From assembly GCA_029266455.1 (NCBI GenBank), contig JAQSWV010000008.1:16929-80928 (forward strand): a stretch of 64,000 bases of DNA, in the 5' to 3' direction. This DNA comes from Nocardioidaceae bacterium. Lineage in GTDB: Bacteria > Actinomycetota > Actinomycetes > Propionibacteriales > Nocardioidaceae. This document shows, one piece after another, positions 16,738 to 24,299 of this stretch (positions are counted from its first letter, which is position 1; the number at the start of each line of letters is the position of its first letter). The notes beneath the pieces are model-generated. The model saw only the letters and a list, made by a program, of their open reading frames with translations, ran no database searches and was not told the DNA's origin. A program made the position numbers and the translations under genes.

Positions 16738-16768
16738 CGAGGGCCCAGCCGGTGTGGGGCACCCGCAT
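16730..16768 (-). CDS. Possible 12-residue leader peptide before the MmcQ/YjbR gene
   Basis: A TACTGT box (16775-16780) lies 6 nt before an ATG at 16768, which opens a 12-codon frame (MRVPHTGWALDG) stopping inside the start of the MmcQ/YjbR gene. The arrangement suggests a leaderless transcript whose first ribosome translates the mini-frame and reinitiates at 16737. This is inferred from layout only. Confidence 0.3.
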   Translation of the reverse strand: MRVPHTGWALDG

Positions 16769-16774
16769 GACCAC

Positions 16775-16780
16775 ACAGTA
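16775..16780 (-). promoter_or_regulatory. -10 box (TACTGT), leaderless layout
   Basis: TACTGT ends 6 nt before the ATG at 16768. The TANNNT-N6-7-start pattern matches actinobacterial leaderless promoters. Confidence 0.4.
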
Positions 16781-16872
16781 GGTGCCGCAAGACGTAGTCC
16801 GATCGGCTGGTTCGGCAGCCTGCGCGCGGCGTGTCCGGCCGGCCTGGACGCCGGGGCGGGATCATCGCTGAC

Positions 16873-17775
16873 ATGACCCGCAGCACCGGCCCCAGCGACA
16901 CCACCAGGGACACCACCAGGGACACGACCAGGGACAGCACCGGCACCAGCGCCGGCGTGCAGACCTGCTGGGAGCTGGCTGTCTCGCTAGCGGCGCATCA
17001 TGCCCCGCACGCGACGAGGTCCGACCCCCGTAGCGGGGACATCTTCCAGGTGTCGACGGTGCGAGCCCTGCTGGCCGGCTCCTTCGACGGGGACACTCCG
17101 TACGCGGAGGTCATGTGCCACGGCGACTTCGGGGTCGGCACCTTCAACGCGCTCGACGGGGAGATGGCGGCCCTCGACGGCCACTTCTACCACCTGCACT
17201 CCGACGGAAGCGTGGGCGATGTCGACCCCACTGACCTGACGCCGTTTGCGGCCGTGTGCTTCTTCCGCGCCGACGCCGAGATCGACATCGAGAGCCCGTG
17301 CAGCCGTAGTGACCTGTTCGCGCTGGTGGATGCGACCATTCCGTCCTCCGACACGTTCTACGCGATCCGCATCGACGGCCTCTTCGGCGCGGTGACCACG
17401 CGGACGGCTGTTCGCCAGACCAGGCCCTATCCGCGACTGGTGGAGACCACGAAGTCCCAGGTGGAGCGCACGGTGCAGGACGTCCGGGGCACCGTCGTCG
17501 GCTTCCGCTCGCCGCAGTACGCACAGGGGAAGACCGTCGCGGGATATCACCTGCACTTCCTGGATGACTCCAGAACCCTCGGTGGGCATGTGCTCGACTT
17601 CCAGCTCGAACGTGGCCGGATCACGCTCGACCAGAACACCGACCTCCACCTCCAGTTGGCAACGACGGCCGGTCCACTCGGAGTCGACATGGTGGCTGCG
17701 GATGTCGCCGCCGAGATCGAGCGTTCCGAGAACTCGACCCGGGCGGCACCGAACCGGACGAGCCACGCTCCGTGA
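16873..17775 (+). CDS. budA: Alpha-acetolactate decarboxylase
   Basis: This 300-residue enzyme converts 2-acetolactate to acetoin, either for the butanediol/acetoin branch or to relieve excess acetolactate. The zinc-binding histidines are visible in YHLHFLDDSRTLGGHVLDF (residues about 220-238), with the Arg in GFRSPQYAQGKT and a family N-terminal HGDFGVGTFNALDGEM. The C-terminal extension is Arg/Ser-rich. The N-terminal 25 residues include a DTTR tandem repeat, an unusual tail for this enzyme. The start at 16873 is preceded by GATCAT at 7 nt and lacks a ribosome site, so it may be leaderless. No acetolactate synthase or acetoin dehydrogenase is adjacent. Confidence 0.92.
   Translation: MTRSTGPSDTTRDTTRDTTRDSTGTSAGVQTCWELAVSLAAHHAPHATRSDPRSGDIFQVSTVRALLAGSFDGDTPYAEVMCHGDFGVGTFNALDGEMAALDGHFYHLHSDGSVGDVDPTDLTPFAAVCFFRADAEIDIESPCSRSDLFALVDATIPSSDTFYAIRIDGLFGAVTTRTAVRQTRPYPRLVETTKSQVERTVQDVRGTVVGFRSPQYAQGKTVAGYHLHFLDDSRTLGGHVLDFQLERGRITLDQNTDLHLQLATTAGPLGVDMVAADVAAEIERSENSTRAAPNRTSHAP
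16897..16941 (+). repeat. 12-bp in-frame tandem repeat in the budA 5' end
   Basis: GACACCACCAGG is present twice, followed by GACACGACCAGG and a partial unit, encoding DTTRDTTRDTTRDS. The copy number may vary between strains; the segment is outside the conserved enzyme fold. Confidence 0.8.
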
Positions 17776-17866
17776 GCGAACCATGCGAAAAGGGTGATAT
17801 CGACGTCATCCGGAGCTGTCGTGCTGAACGCTGATCACCGGGACAACCAACGGGGAGATGATCAGA

Positions 17867-19165
17867 GTGGCACGACGTATCCGCGCTCGCACGGTGCTGG
17901 CAGTGGTGACTGCCGCCGGCGTCGGCGTACTAGGGCTCACGGTGCCGGCCACCGCGTCCATCAACCAGCCATCGGTGACATCCGAGGTTCCGTCCACGAA
18001 GACCCCGCACGCCGTGGATGACGGCGTGGTGGCAAACGCCGCCGTGCATACGTTGTCGAAAGTGGGCTCCGTCATGTACGCCGGTGGTCAGTTCCACAGC
18101 ATCCAGGACCCGGCGCGAAACACGACGAGCACACGACACAACCTGTTCTCGTTCGATATTCCCACGGGAAATCCGACGTCGTGGGCGCCGCAGGTCGACG
18201 GTGAGGTGTTCCGCACGTTGTACGTCGCGCCGTACCTGTACGTGGGCGGCTCGTTCACGACAGCGGACGGCGTGGCCGGGCACCTCGTCCGCTACCAAGT
18301 GGACTCCGGCACACCGGCCATCGACACGGCTTGGAGTGCCGAGCGCGTGACAGCACCGGTGACAGACCTTGACTACACCGGCGGACGCCTGATCGTCGCT
18401 GGATCCTTCAAGAAGCGGCTCGTGGCGCTGGACCCGGCCACAGGCCGGGACACCGGCTACCTACGCCTCGACATCGCGGGCACGGTCAAGACCAACGGCG
18501 CGGGGCCGACCGCGGTCTACCGCATCGCGATCAGCCCCGACGGCCGCCGTCTCGTCGCGATCGGCAACTTCGCCACAGTGGGGACGGTCAGCCGCCCACG
18601 TGCCTTCATGGCCGACCTAGGCACTGACTCGGCGAGCCTTGCCGCGTGGAGCTACCGGCCCCTGAAGAACGTCTGCAGGGCCACCAGCCTCGGCGCCTAT
18701 CTGCGCGACGTCGACTTCAGCCCCGACGGCTCGTACTTCGTCTTCGTCGCCACCGGCGGAATGCCCCAGACGGTGCTCGGCGTGGGCAGGGACATCTGTG
18801 ACGCGACGACTCGCTTCGAGACGGGAATCGCGGAGCCGTTCCGGCCGACCTGGATCAACTACACCGGGGGGGACACCCTGCACTCCGTCGCCGCCGTCGG
18901 GTCGGCCGTCTACGTCGGCGGCCACCAACGTTGGCTCGACAACCCGGAGGGAAGGAACAGCGCCGGCCCGGGTGCGGTTCCCCGAAAGGGGATCGGAGCC
19001 ATCAACCCGGTCAGCGGCAAGGCGCTCGCCTGGAACCCGACCAAGACCCGCGGTGTGGGGACGAAGTTCATCTATCCCACGCCGGGCGGGGTGTGGTTCG
19101 GCTCGGACGGCAGGCGGTTCGCCGGCCAGGTTCACGACTCGATCGCCTTCACGCCCAAGACCTGA
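17867..19165 (+). CDS. Secreted beta-propeller protein
   Basis: The 432-residue product has a Sec or Tat-like signal (VARRIRARTVLAVVTAAG, hydrophobic core, cleavage near PATASI) and then repeats of the kind VMYAGGQFHSI, LYVGGSFTTADG, LIVAGSFKKRL, LVAIGNFATVG and VYVGGHQRWLDN, the delta-60/PQQ-like propeller pattern found in actinobacterial exported proteins. The start is taken as the GTG at 17867, since GGGGAG lies 9 nt before it and directly abuts the ATG at 17858. Enzymatic residues are not evident; it is likely a cell-surface or secreted binding protein. Confidence 0.8.
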   Translation: MARRIRARTVLAVVTAAGVGVLGLTVPATASINQPSVTSEVPSTKTPHAVDDGVVANAAVHTLSKVGSVMYAGGQFHSIQDPARNTTSTRHNLFSFDIPTGNPTSWAPQVDGEVFRTLYVAPYLYVGGSFTTADGVAGHLVRYQVDSGTPAIDTAWSAERVTAPVTDLDYTGGRLIVAGSFKKRLVALDPATGRDTGYLRLDIAGTVKTNGAGPTAVYRIAISPDGRRLVAIGNFATVGTVSRPRAFMADLGTDSASLAAWSYRPLKNVCRATSLGAYLRDVDFSPDGSYFVFVATGGMPQTVLGVGRDICDATTRFETGIAEPFRPTWINYTGGDTLHSVAAVGSAVYVGGHQRWLDNPEGRNSAGPGAVPRKGIGAINPVSGKALAWNPTKTRGVGTKFIYPTPGGVWFGSDGRRFAGQVHDSIAFTPKT

Positions 19166-19338
19166 CTGTCGCTCGCGATGCAAGGTGGGCCGGCCGTCCG
19201 GACGCGATGACCGGAGGTCGTCCCACCTGCGTGCCGGGCGCGTGGCGTGAGAGCGTGACGTCGAGGGGCGGCAACGACGGGCGGTGACCTCTGCCGTGCG
19301 GAGATCGGCCGGCCGTTCTGCCAGGACGCCGAGCCCAC

Positions 19339-19344
19339 TAGCGT
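19339..19344 (+). promoter_or_regulatory. -10 box TAGCGT of the methyltransferase gene
   Basis: TAGCGT, preceded by AC, ends 6 nt before the GTG at 19351, which has no ribosome site. The same ACTAGCGT octamer precedes the starts at 30125 (minus) and 63554. Confidence 0.55.
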
Positions 19345-19350
19345 GGCGTC

Positions 19351-20358
19351 GTGCGAATAGCTGCGGCACTGCGCCTGGCCCGCGATGGGGACGTACGTTC
19401 CCGGCTCGCGGCGGCCCGAGACGGACAGGCCGCCGTCCGGGTGGCAGCCGCTGCTGCCGGGCTCCGGACGGGCCTACTCGACCTGCTCGGCCAAGGGCCC
19501 GCCACGACCAGTGCGCTGGCCACCCGTCGCGGCTGGTCCGACGAGAGTCTGCTGGAGTCGTTCCTGCAGACGCTGGCGCAGCTGGGTCTGGCCCGCACCT
19601 CACGTGGGCAGTGGCAGCTCACCCGTCGCGGCCGCTCGGTGCTGGCCGACGATGTGGTGAGAGCGATGTACGAGGCCTTCGACGGCTACCACACCGGCCT
19701 CTACCGCGAGGTGGAGAAACAGCTCAGCGGCGGTGACGGCCGCCATGACGTCGCCGAGAACGGGCAGCTGATCGCCCGGCTCTCGCGGGCGATGGACCCC
19801 TTCGTCACCGACTTCCTCACGCATCAGCTCCAGACGGTGCAGCCTCGAGCAGTCCTGGACATCGGCTGTGGAGCGGGTTCCCACCTCGTGCACATGCTCC
19901 GGATGGCGCCGGACGCGTCGGGGACGGGGATCGAGAGCGACTCCGCAGCCGCTGCCCTGGCGCGGACACGGGTCTCCGACGAGGGTCTGGCACACCGAGC
20001 CGGCATCGTCGAGGGCGACGTCCGGCAGACGCTCGGCTCGATGACCGACAGCTTCGATCTCGTCCTGCTCGCGAATATGATCTACTACCTGCCCGTCGGC
20101 GAGCGGGTTCCACTGCTACGGGCGGTAGCCGAGCGCGTGCAACGTGGCGGCACCGTCGTGGTGGTGACCACGGCGCTCACCGATGCGATGTTCAGCCGCC
20201 ACTTCGACCTACTGCTACGTGCTCAGACGGGCGACATGGAGCTTCCCACCCTCGCCGACCTGTCCGGCCAGCTGCGTGCCGCCGGGCTGGCGCCGGGCCG
20301 GCCGCGGCGGATCGCGATGGGGGAGCCATTGGCGGCCATGATGGCGACGCGGCCGTAG
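19351..20358 (+). CDS. Class I SAM-dependent methyltransferase with winged-helix N-terminus
   Basis: The 335-residue protein has an N-terminal dimerisation/winged-helix region (residues about 30-90, LATRRGWSDESLLESFLQTLAQLGL) like O-methyltransferases of secondary metabolism, then a Rossmann-like core with motif I VLDIGCGAGSH, an acidic GTGIESD for the ribose, VEGDVRQT and LLANMIYYLP. The substrate is unknown. It is probably translated from a leaderless mRNA. It converges with the GNAT gene, with only 11 bp between them. Confidence 0.87.
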   Translation: MRIAAALRLARDGDVRSRLAAARDGQAAVRVAAAAAGLRTGLLDLLGQGPATTSALATRRGWSDESLLESFLQTLAQLGLARTSRGQWQLTRRGRSVLADDVVRAMYEAFDGYHTGLYREVEKQLSGGDGRHDVAENGQLIARLSRAMDPFVTDFLTHQLQTVQPRAVLDIGCGAGSHLVHMLRMAPDASGTGIESDSAAAALARTRVSDEGLAHRAGIVEGDVRQTLGSMTDSFDLVLLANMIYYLPVGERVPLLRAVAERVQRGGTVVVVTTALTDAMFSRHFDLLLRAQTGDMELPTLADLSGQLRAAGLAPGRPRRIAMGEPLAAMMATRP

Positions 20359-20369
20359 GGCTGGCTGCC

Positions 20370-20990
20370 TCAGAAGTCCACCCGCATGACCGCACGGCGC
20401 AGCGTCGGACGACTGACCTCGAGAAAACCGGCTTCGGCGAACATGGCGATGGTGCCGACGTGGAGCTCCTCGAGGAGTGCGGTCGTCGTCGTGGTCATCG
20501 GGTAGCCCTCGACGGCGCGGGCGCCGCGCTCGCGAGCGAAGCCCACTGCGGCATGCACGAGCGCCCGGCCGACACCGTGCTTCCGGAAGCCCGCACGGGC
20601 GAACAGGCAGGTCACCGCCCAAACCTTGTCATCGGCCTTGTCCTCCGCGCGATCGACCCACGGGACGCGGCTGTTTCGCACCAGGCCGATATACGCGGTA
20701 CGCGGCTCGACCGCGCACCAGCCGACAGGCTCGCGGTCCAGAAAGGCGACGAGCCCGCTGGTCGTACGGGAACGGGGCTCTCCGCAGTGGGCCTGCTCCC
20801 GCAGCCGCCGCGCGCGTTCCTCGACGGGGAACGACGCGAAGGACTCCCGAGGCCGCAGCTTGTACCGCTGACACTGGCACCTGCACGCAGTTCCGCGCGT
20901 GCCGAGAACCGCCTGCAGGTCCTCCCAGGTCGCCTGGTTGGCAGGCTCCACGGAGAATGCAGGGGGGATGCCGCCATGAGCTGCCGTCAT
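20370..20990 (-). CDS. GNAT family acetyltransferase
   Basis: This 206-residue protein ends in a GNAT core: VTCLFARAGFRKHGVGRALVHAAVGFAR gives the acetyl-CoA loop (Q/RxxGxG/A as RKHGVGRAL), followed by VEGYPM and FAEAGFLEVSR. The N-terminus has a Cys-rich CRCQCQRYKL segment characteristic of a GNAT subgroup that often carries a zinc-like knuckle. CACAAT 7 nt before the ATG may be a leaderless -10. The acceptor is unknown. Confidence 0.87.
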   Translation of the reverse strand: MTAAHGGIPPAFSVEPANQATWEDLQAVLGTRGTACRCQCQRYKLRPRESFASFPVEERARRLREQAHCGEPRSRTTSGLVAFLDREPVGWCAVEPRTAYIGLVRNSRVPWVDRAEDKADDKVWAVTCLFARAGFRKHGVGRALVHAAVGFARERGARAVEGYPMTTTTTALLEELHVGTIAMFAEAGFLEVSRPTLRRAVMRVDF

Positions 20991-21035
20991 GAGCGTGATT
21001 GTGCCGGTCGACGGGACGTGCAGAGCGGGCCGCAG

Positions 21036-21620
21036 TCAGCGAGTCGGGCGGTACGTGGTGAGCAGCACCCCGGTCGTCGTCGGCGTGACATCGAGCAGCT
21101 GCAGTCTCCGGAGCTGAGCACTGCTCCGGAACAGCTTCTTGCCGCTCCCCAGCACGACCGGGTGGATGGCCAGTACGTACTCATCCACCAGGTCGTGGTG
21201 CATGAGCGTCTGGGCGAGAGCGACGCTGCCCAGAACCGAGATGGTGCCGCCCTCCTGCGCCTTGAGCTCGCTGACCTGAGCAGCCACGTCGCCATTCAGA
21301 ACGGTGGTGTTCTGCCAGGTCGCCTGGGTCATGCTGCGCGAGGCGACGTACTTGTCCACAGAGTTCAGGTGCCTGGCGAACGGGTCCTCGTCGCCAGCGG
21401 TCGGCCAGAACGACGCCATCTTGTCGTAGGTCTTCCGACCGAACAGCTGCGCGTCGGTAGCCGCCATCCCGCCCGCGGCCTCCCGCATGAACACGTCGTC
21501 GAAGTACGGCCGCTGCCAACCCCCGTGCACGAAACCCGCTTCGGTGTCCTCTTGCGGATCGCCGGGAGCCTGTACGACGCCGTCGAGGGACATGAACTCG
21601 ATCACTACGAGTTTGCGCAT
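21036..21620 (-). CDS. Dihydrofolate reductase family protein (RibD C-terminal type)
   Basis: The 194-residue product begins MRKLVVIEFMSLDGVVQAPGDP and contains FGRKTYDKMASFWP, YVASRSMT, ISVLGSVALAQTLMHHDLVDEY and PVVLGSGKKLF, the pattern of the RibD_C/DHFR-like domain proteins abundant in actinobacteria. GGAAGG precedes the ATG by 8 nt. True DHFR or riboflavin activity is unlikely, as it lacks a deaminase partner; NADPH-dependent reduction of an unknown small molecule is the family expectation. Confidence 0.92.
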   Translation of the reverse strand: MRKLVVIEFMSLDGVVQAPGDPQEDTEAGFVHGGWQRPYFDDVFMREAAGGMAATDAQLFGRKTYDKMASFWPTAGDEDPFARHLNSVDKYVASRSMTQATWQNTTVLNGDVAAQVSELKAQEGGTISVLGSVALAQTLMHHDLVDEYVLAIHPVVLGSGKKLFRSSAQLRRLQLLDVTPTTTGVLLTTYRPTR

Positions 21621-21728
21621 GTGCTGGGCCTTCCGTGGGAACCACCTCTGTGCCCCTAGGGACCCTCGTGATGGCGGGAAGTCATCGGTACCGTGCCGGC
21701 CGGGTCGGGCAGGTGACTCCTGGAACGA

Positions 21729-22469
21729 CTAGCAGGGCGTCGAGGACAGTGCCAGCTCCCGAGCGCCGGCGCCGATGACCCAGACCGAGCAGTCGTTGCT
21801 GCCGAAGTGCTGATCGGCCCAGTTCCCTTCGGCGGCCTGGTTCCCGATGCGCACGGGTTCGTCCGTCGTGATCGACCCTGGGTCGAAGTCCATGGTGAGG
21901 GTCTCACCGTCAACCGTCAGCCCGATGGTGACGTCCTCCCGCCAGCAGACCGCGGTGTGATAGTCCCCGTCGTCGATGATCACCTTCGACTTCAGCAGCT
22001 GGTACCCGTTGGTTCCCTTCACCCGACAGAACGTGGCGCCACCCAGCGGGGTCGGCAGGGCCGACAGCTTCACCTGACCCTGCTCGTTCGCCCGCCCCTT
22101 CTGCATGATGTTGCCGCTGAAACCCACACCTGCCTCGGGGGGTTCGCTGGTGAACGTCACGCCCATGGCGAAGTCCTCCGTGCCGGCGTTGTCGCTCTCG
22201 CTTCCGTGGGCGATGCCGAACGCCGTGGACTTGTCGTAGAACTCGACCGCATCACCGGCCACGCCATCCACCGATCGCCAGAGGCCGTGCAGTGTGAGGT
22301 CCTCGGTCCCGATCAGGCTGGGAACCGTGGCGCCCTGCGTGGTCATCGACCAGTGCCCGTACAGCTCCGCCGCAGGACGCTGCCTGGCCTGACCCAGCGT
22401 GGTGGCAGCGCCGACTGCCGCTGCGATGACAACCAGGCCGGCCACGGCGGTGATGACGGCGCGGCTCAT
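21729..22469 (-). CDS. Exported protein of unknown function, lectin/laminin-G-like
   Basis: The 246-residue product has an N-terminal hydrophobic helix (VITAVAGLVVIAAAVGAATTL) that can be a signal or anchor. The rest is beta-rich, with four Cys near the C-terminus and middle (TFCRVKG, TAVCWRED, SNDCSVW, terminal C) suited to two disulfides outside the cell. The pattern KVIIDDGDYHTAVCWRED followed by VTIGLTVDGETL resembles concanavalin/laminin-G-like sugar-binding domains. TACAGT 6 nt before the ATG indicates a leaderless mRNA. No closer function can be given. Confidence 0.7.
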   Translation of the reverse strand: MSRAVITAVAGLVVIAAAVGAATTLGQARQRPAAELYGHWSMTTQGATVPSLIGTEDLTLHGLWRSVDGVAGDAVEFYDKSTAFGIAHGSESDNAGTEDFAMGVTFTSEPPEAGVGFSGNIMQKGRANEQGQVKLSALPTPLGGATFCRVKGTNGYQLLKSKVIIDDGDYHTAVCWREDVTIGLTVDGETLTMDFDPGSITTDEPVRIGNQAAEGNWADQHFGSNDCSVWVIGAGARELALSSTPC

Positions 22470-22475
22470 CCGATC

Positions 22476-22481
22476 ACTGTA
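22476..22481 (-). promoter_or_regulatory. -10 box TACAGT, leaderless layout
   Basis: TACAGT ends 6 nt before the ATG at 22469 and no ribosome site is present. Confidence 0.5.
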
Positions 22482-22601
22482 TGAGCAGTTCCACCGCCGG
22501 GGAGGAGAACGGCAACACCGCCAGTGCTTGGCAGGCTCTGCGGATTACGCTGACGCGGGCGCCCGACGGACCCTCTCGTCGGTGTCAGGAGAGGCTGCCT
22601 C

Positions 22602-23798
22602 GTGTTCACGACCTACCGCCGGGTGCTGGCTCTCCCCGGAGCGCTGATGTTCTCAGCGAGTGGTCTGGTCGCTCGCCTGCCCATCGCGATGGTCAGCCTC
22701 GGCATCGTGCTGCTGGTGTCGACCCGCACCGGCTCCTACTCGTCCGCCGGCATCGTCGCGGCGGCGTACCTGATCGCGAACGCGCTGTTCGCCGTGCCGC
22801 AGGCCCGCCTGATCGACACCCTCGGTCAACGTCGAGTGCTTCCTGTCGCTGCCGCCGTGTCCGCGACCGGGCTGGTGGCGATGATGGCTGCGGTCGAGTC
22901 GGACAGCTCCGCTCCATGGCCGCACCTGTGGGCGGCGGTGGGCGGGGCGACGATGCCGCAGATCGGATCCGCCGTGCGCGCCCGCTGGTCGAGTCTGGTG
23001 CCGAACAAGCGGGACCTGCTGACAGCGTTCGCCTTCGAGTCGGTCGTCGACGAGATGGTGTTCATGCTGGGCCCTGTCCTCGTCACCGTGCTCGCGACAG
23101 CCGTGCATCCCCTTGCCGGACTGTCGAGCGCGGTCGTGGCGACGGTAGCGGGGACGGCGGTGCTGGTCAGCCAGAAGCGGACGGAACCGGCACCCACCGG
23201 CCCGACGCGCCGGGACGCGCGCGGCGGGGCCCCCATGCCATGGGGTGTGCTTGCGCCGCTCGTCGTCTGTGCGTTCGCCATGGGGGGGTTGCTCGGTGGC
23301 GCTGAGGTGGCAACCGTGGCACTGTCCGAGGAGTTCGGCGCCAAGGAACTGTCCGGGCTGATGCTGGCGATATGGGCCGTCGGAAGCCTTGTGGCCGGTG
23401 TGATCACCGGCGCCGTGCACCTGACGGCGTCGAACGCCATCCGGTTCCGCTGGGGCATGCTCGCCCTGGGGTCGCTGATGCTGCCGCTCCCCTTCGTCGA
23501 CGGGTTCGTGACGCTCGCGTTGTTCCTGTTCCTGTCCGGTCTTGCGATCGCGCCCACGCTGATCGCGAGCTTCGCCTGGATCGAGGAGATCGTGCCACCG
23601 GGCCGGATCACTGAGGGCATCACCTTGTTCATCACCGGGCTGGGCGCCGGCCTGGCTCCGGGCGCTGCACTGGTCGGCCTCGTGGTCGACACCGCCGGCG
23701 CGTCGTCGAGCTACTGGCTGACCGCCGTGGCCGGGCTCTTCGGGGCGGCTGTCGCCTTCGTCGCCGCCAGCATCGCCCGGCGAACGGCCACGCCGTGA
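22602..23798 (+). CDS. MFS transporter, 12-segment
   Basis: This 398-residue membrane protein has about 12 hydrophobic segments, with the intermotif loop LIDTLGQRRVLP after segment 2 and KRTEP-type cytoplasmic loops between the two halves. The start is a GTG at 22602. It resembles the small actinobacterial MFS permeases of unknown substrate (often drug or sugar efflux). It stands alone, followed by the YCII gene after 76 bp. Confidence 0.85.
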   Translation: MFTTYRRVLALPGALMFSASGLVARLPIAMVSLGIVLLVSTRTGSYSSAGIVAAAYLIANALFAVPQARLIDTLGQRRVLPVAAAVSATGLVAMMAAVESDSSAPWPHLWAAVGGATMPQIGSAVRARWSSLVPNKRDLLTAFAFESVVDEMVFMLGPVLVTVLATAVHPLAGLSSAVVATVAGTAVLVSQKRTEPAPTGPTRRDARGGAPMPWGVLAPLVVCAFAMGGLLGGAEVATVALSEEFGAKELSGLMLAIWAVGSLVAGVITGAVHLTASNAIRFRWGMLALGSLMLPLPFVDGFVTLALFLFLSGLAIAPTLIASFAWIEEIVPPGRITEGITLFITGLGAGLAPGAALVGLVVDTAGASSSYWLTAVAGLFGAAVAFVAASIARRTATP

Positions 23799-23874
23799 GC
23801 ACCACGATGTCGAAGAGCGACGGCCCCGTTCGACGTGAGGATGACAGGCAACTCCCACAGAAGGGTGCAAGCAC

Positions 23875-24252
23875 ATGCACTACATGGTGTTCGTGAAGAT
23901 GTCCGAGGCCGACCTCGAGCCACCCGCGGCTCTGGTCGAGGCGATGGGTGCCGAGATGGAGGCCGGATTCGCGAACGGGACGCTGGTGCAGGTCGGCGGC
24001 CTGTACGCCACGTCCTGCCGGACGGAGTTCCGCGTCCGTGCCGGCGAGGTGACCTCCACCGACGGCCCGTTCACCGAGGCGAAGGAGGAGGTGGGCGGCT
24101 TCGCGATCATCGATGTCCGTGACCACGCAGAGGCGGTCGAGAACGCGCGGCGGATGGCCGAGCTGCATGCGAAGCACTGGCCCGAGTGGGTGGGCGCCGT
24201 CGAGGCCCGCCGCATCTCCGGACCGGGCGACAACCCGTCTCCGGGCGCCTGA
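23875..24252 (+). CDS. YCII / DGPF-domain protein, ECF42 partner
   Basis: This 125-residue YCII-family protein carries the diagnostic STDGPFTEAKEEVGGF motif and begins MHYMVFVKMSE. DGPF proteins are encoded next to ECF42-type sigma factors and are thought to influence them, although they are not classical anti-sigma factors. The sigma gene starts 48 bp downstream. GAAGG lies about 9 nt upstream of the ATG. Confidence 0.93.
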   Translation: MHYMVFVKMSEADLEPPAALVEAMGAEMEAGFANGTLVQVGGLYATSCRTEFRVRAGEVTSTDGPFTEAKEEVGGFAIIDVRDHAEAVENARRMAELHAKHWPEWVGAVEARRISGPGDNPSPGA

Positions 24253-24287
24253 CGCCGCCACCGCCGAGCGGGTCGGTCGGCGCGGCC

Positions 24288-24293
24288 TACTCT
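24288..24293 (+). promoter_or_regulatory. -10 box TACTCT upstream of the ECF sigma gene
   Basis: TACTCT ends 6 nt before the GTG at 24300, giving a leaderless option independent of the YCII transcript. No clear -35 is seen. Confidence 0.35.
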
Positions 24294-24299
24294 GCACGA

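Noticed and set aside
16897..16941. A CRISPR-like or regulatory tandem array
   Set aside because: The 12-bp units are in frame within budA, encode DTTR repeats and have no spacers.
22653..23876. A 407-codon minus-strand frame opposite the MFS gene
   Set aside because: Rich in Arg, His and Gly with no hydrophobic or catalytic pattern, whereas the plus strand encodes about 12 membrane segments.
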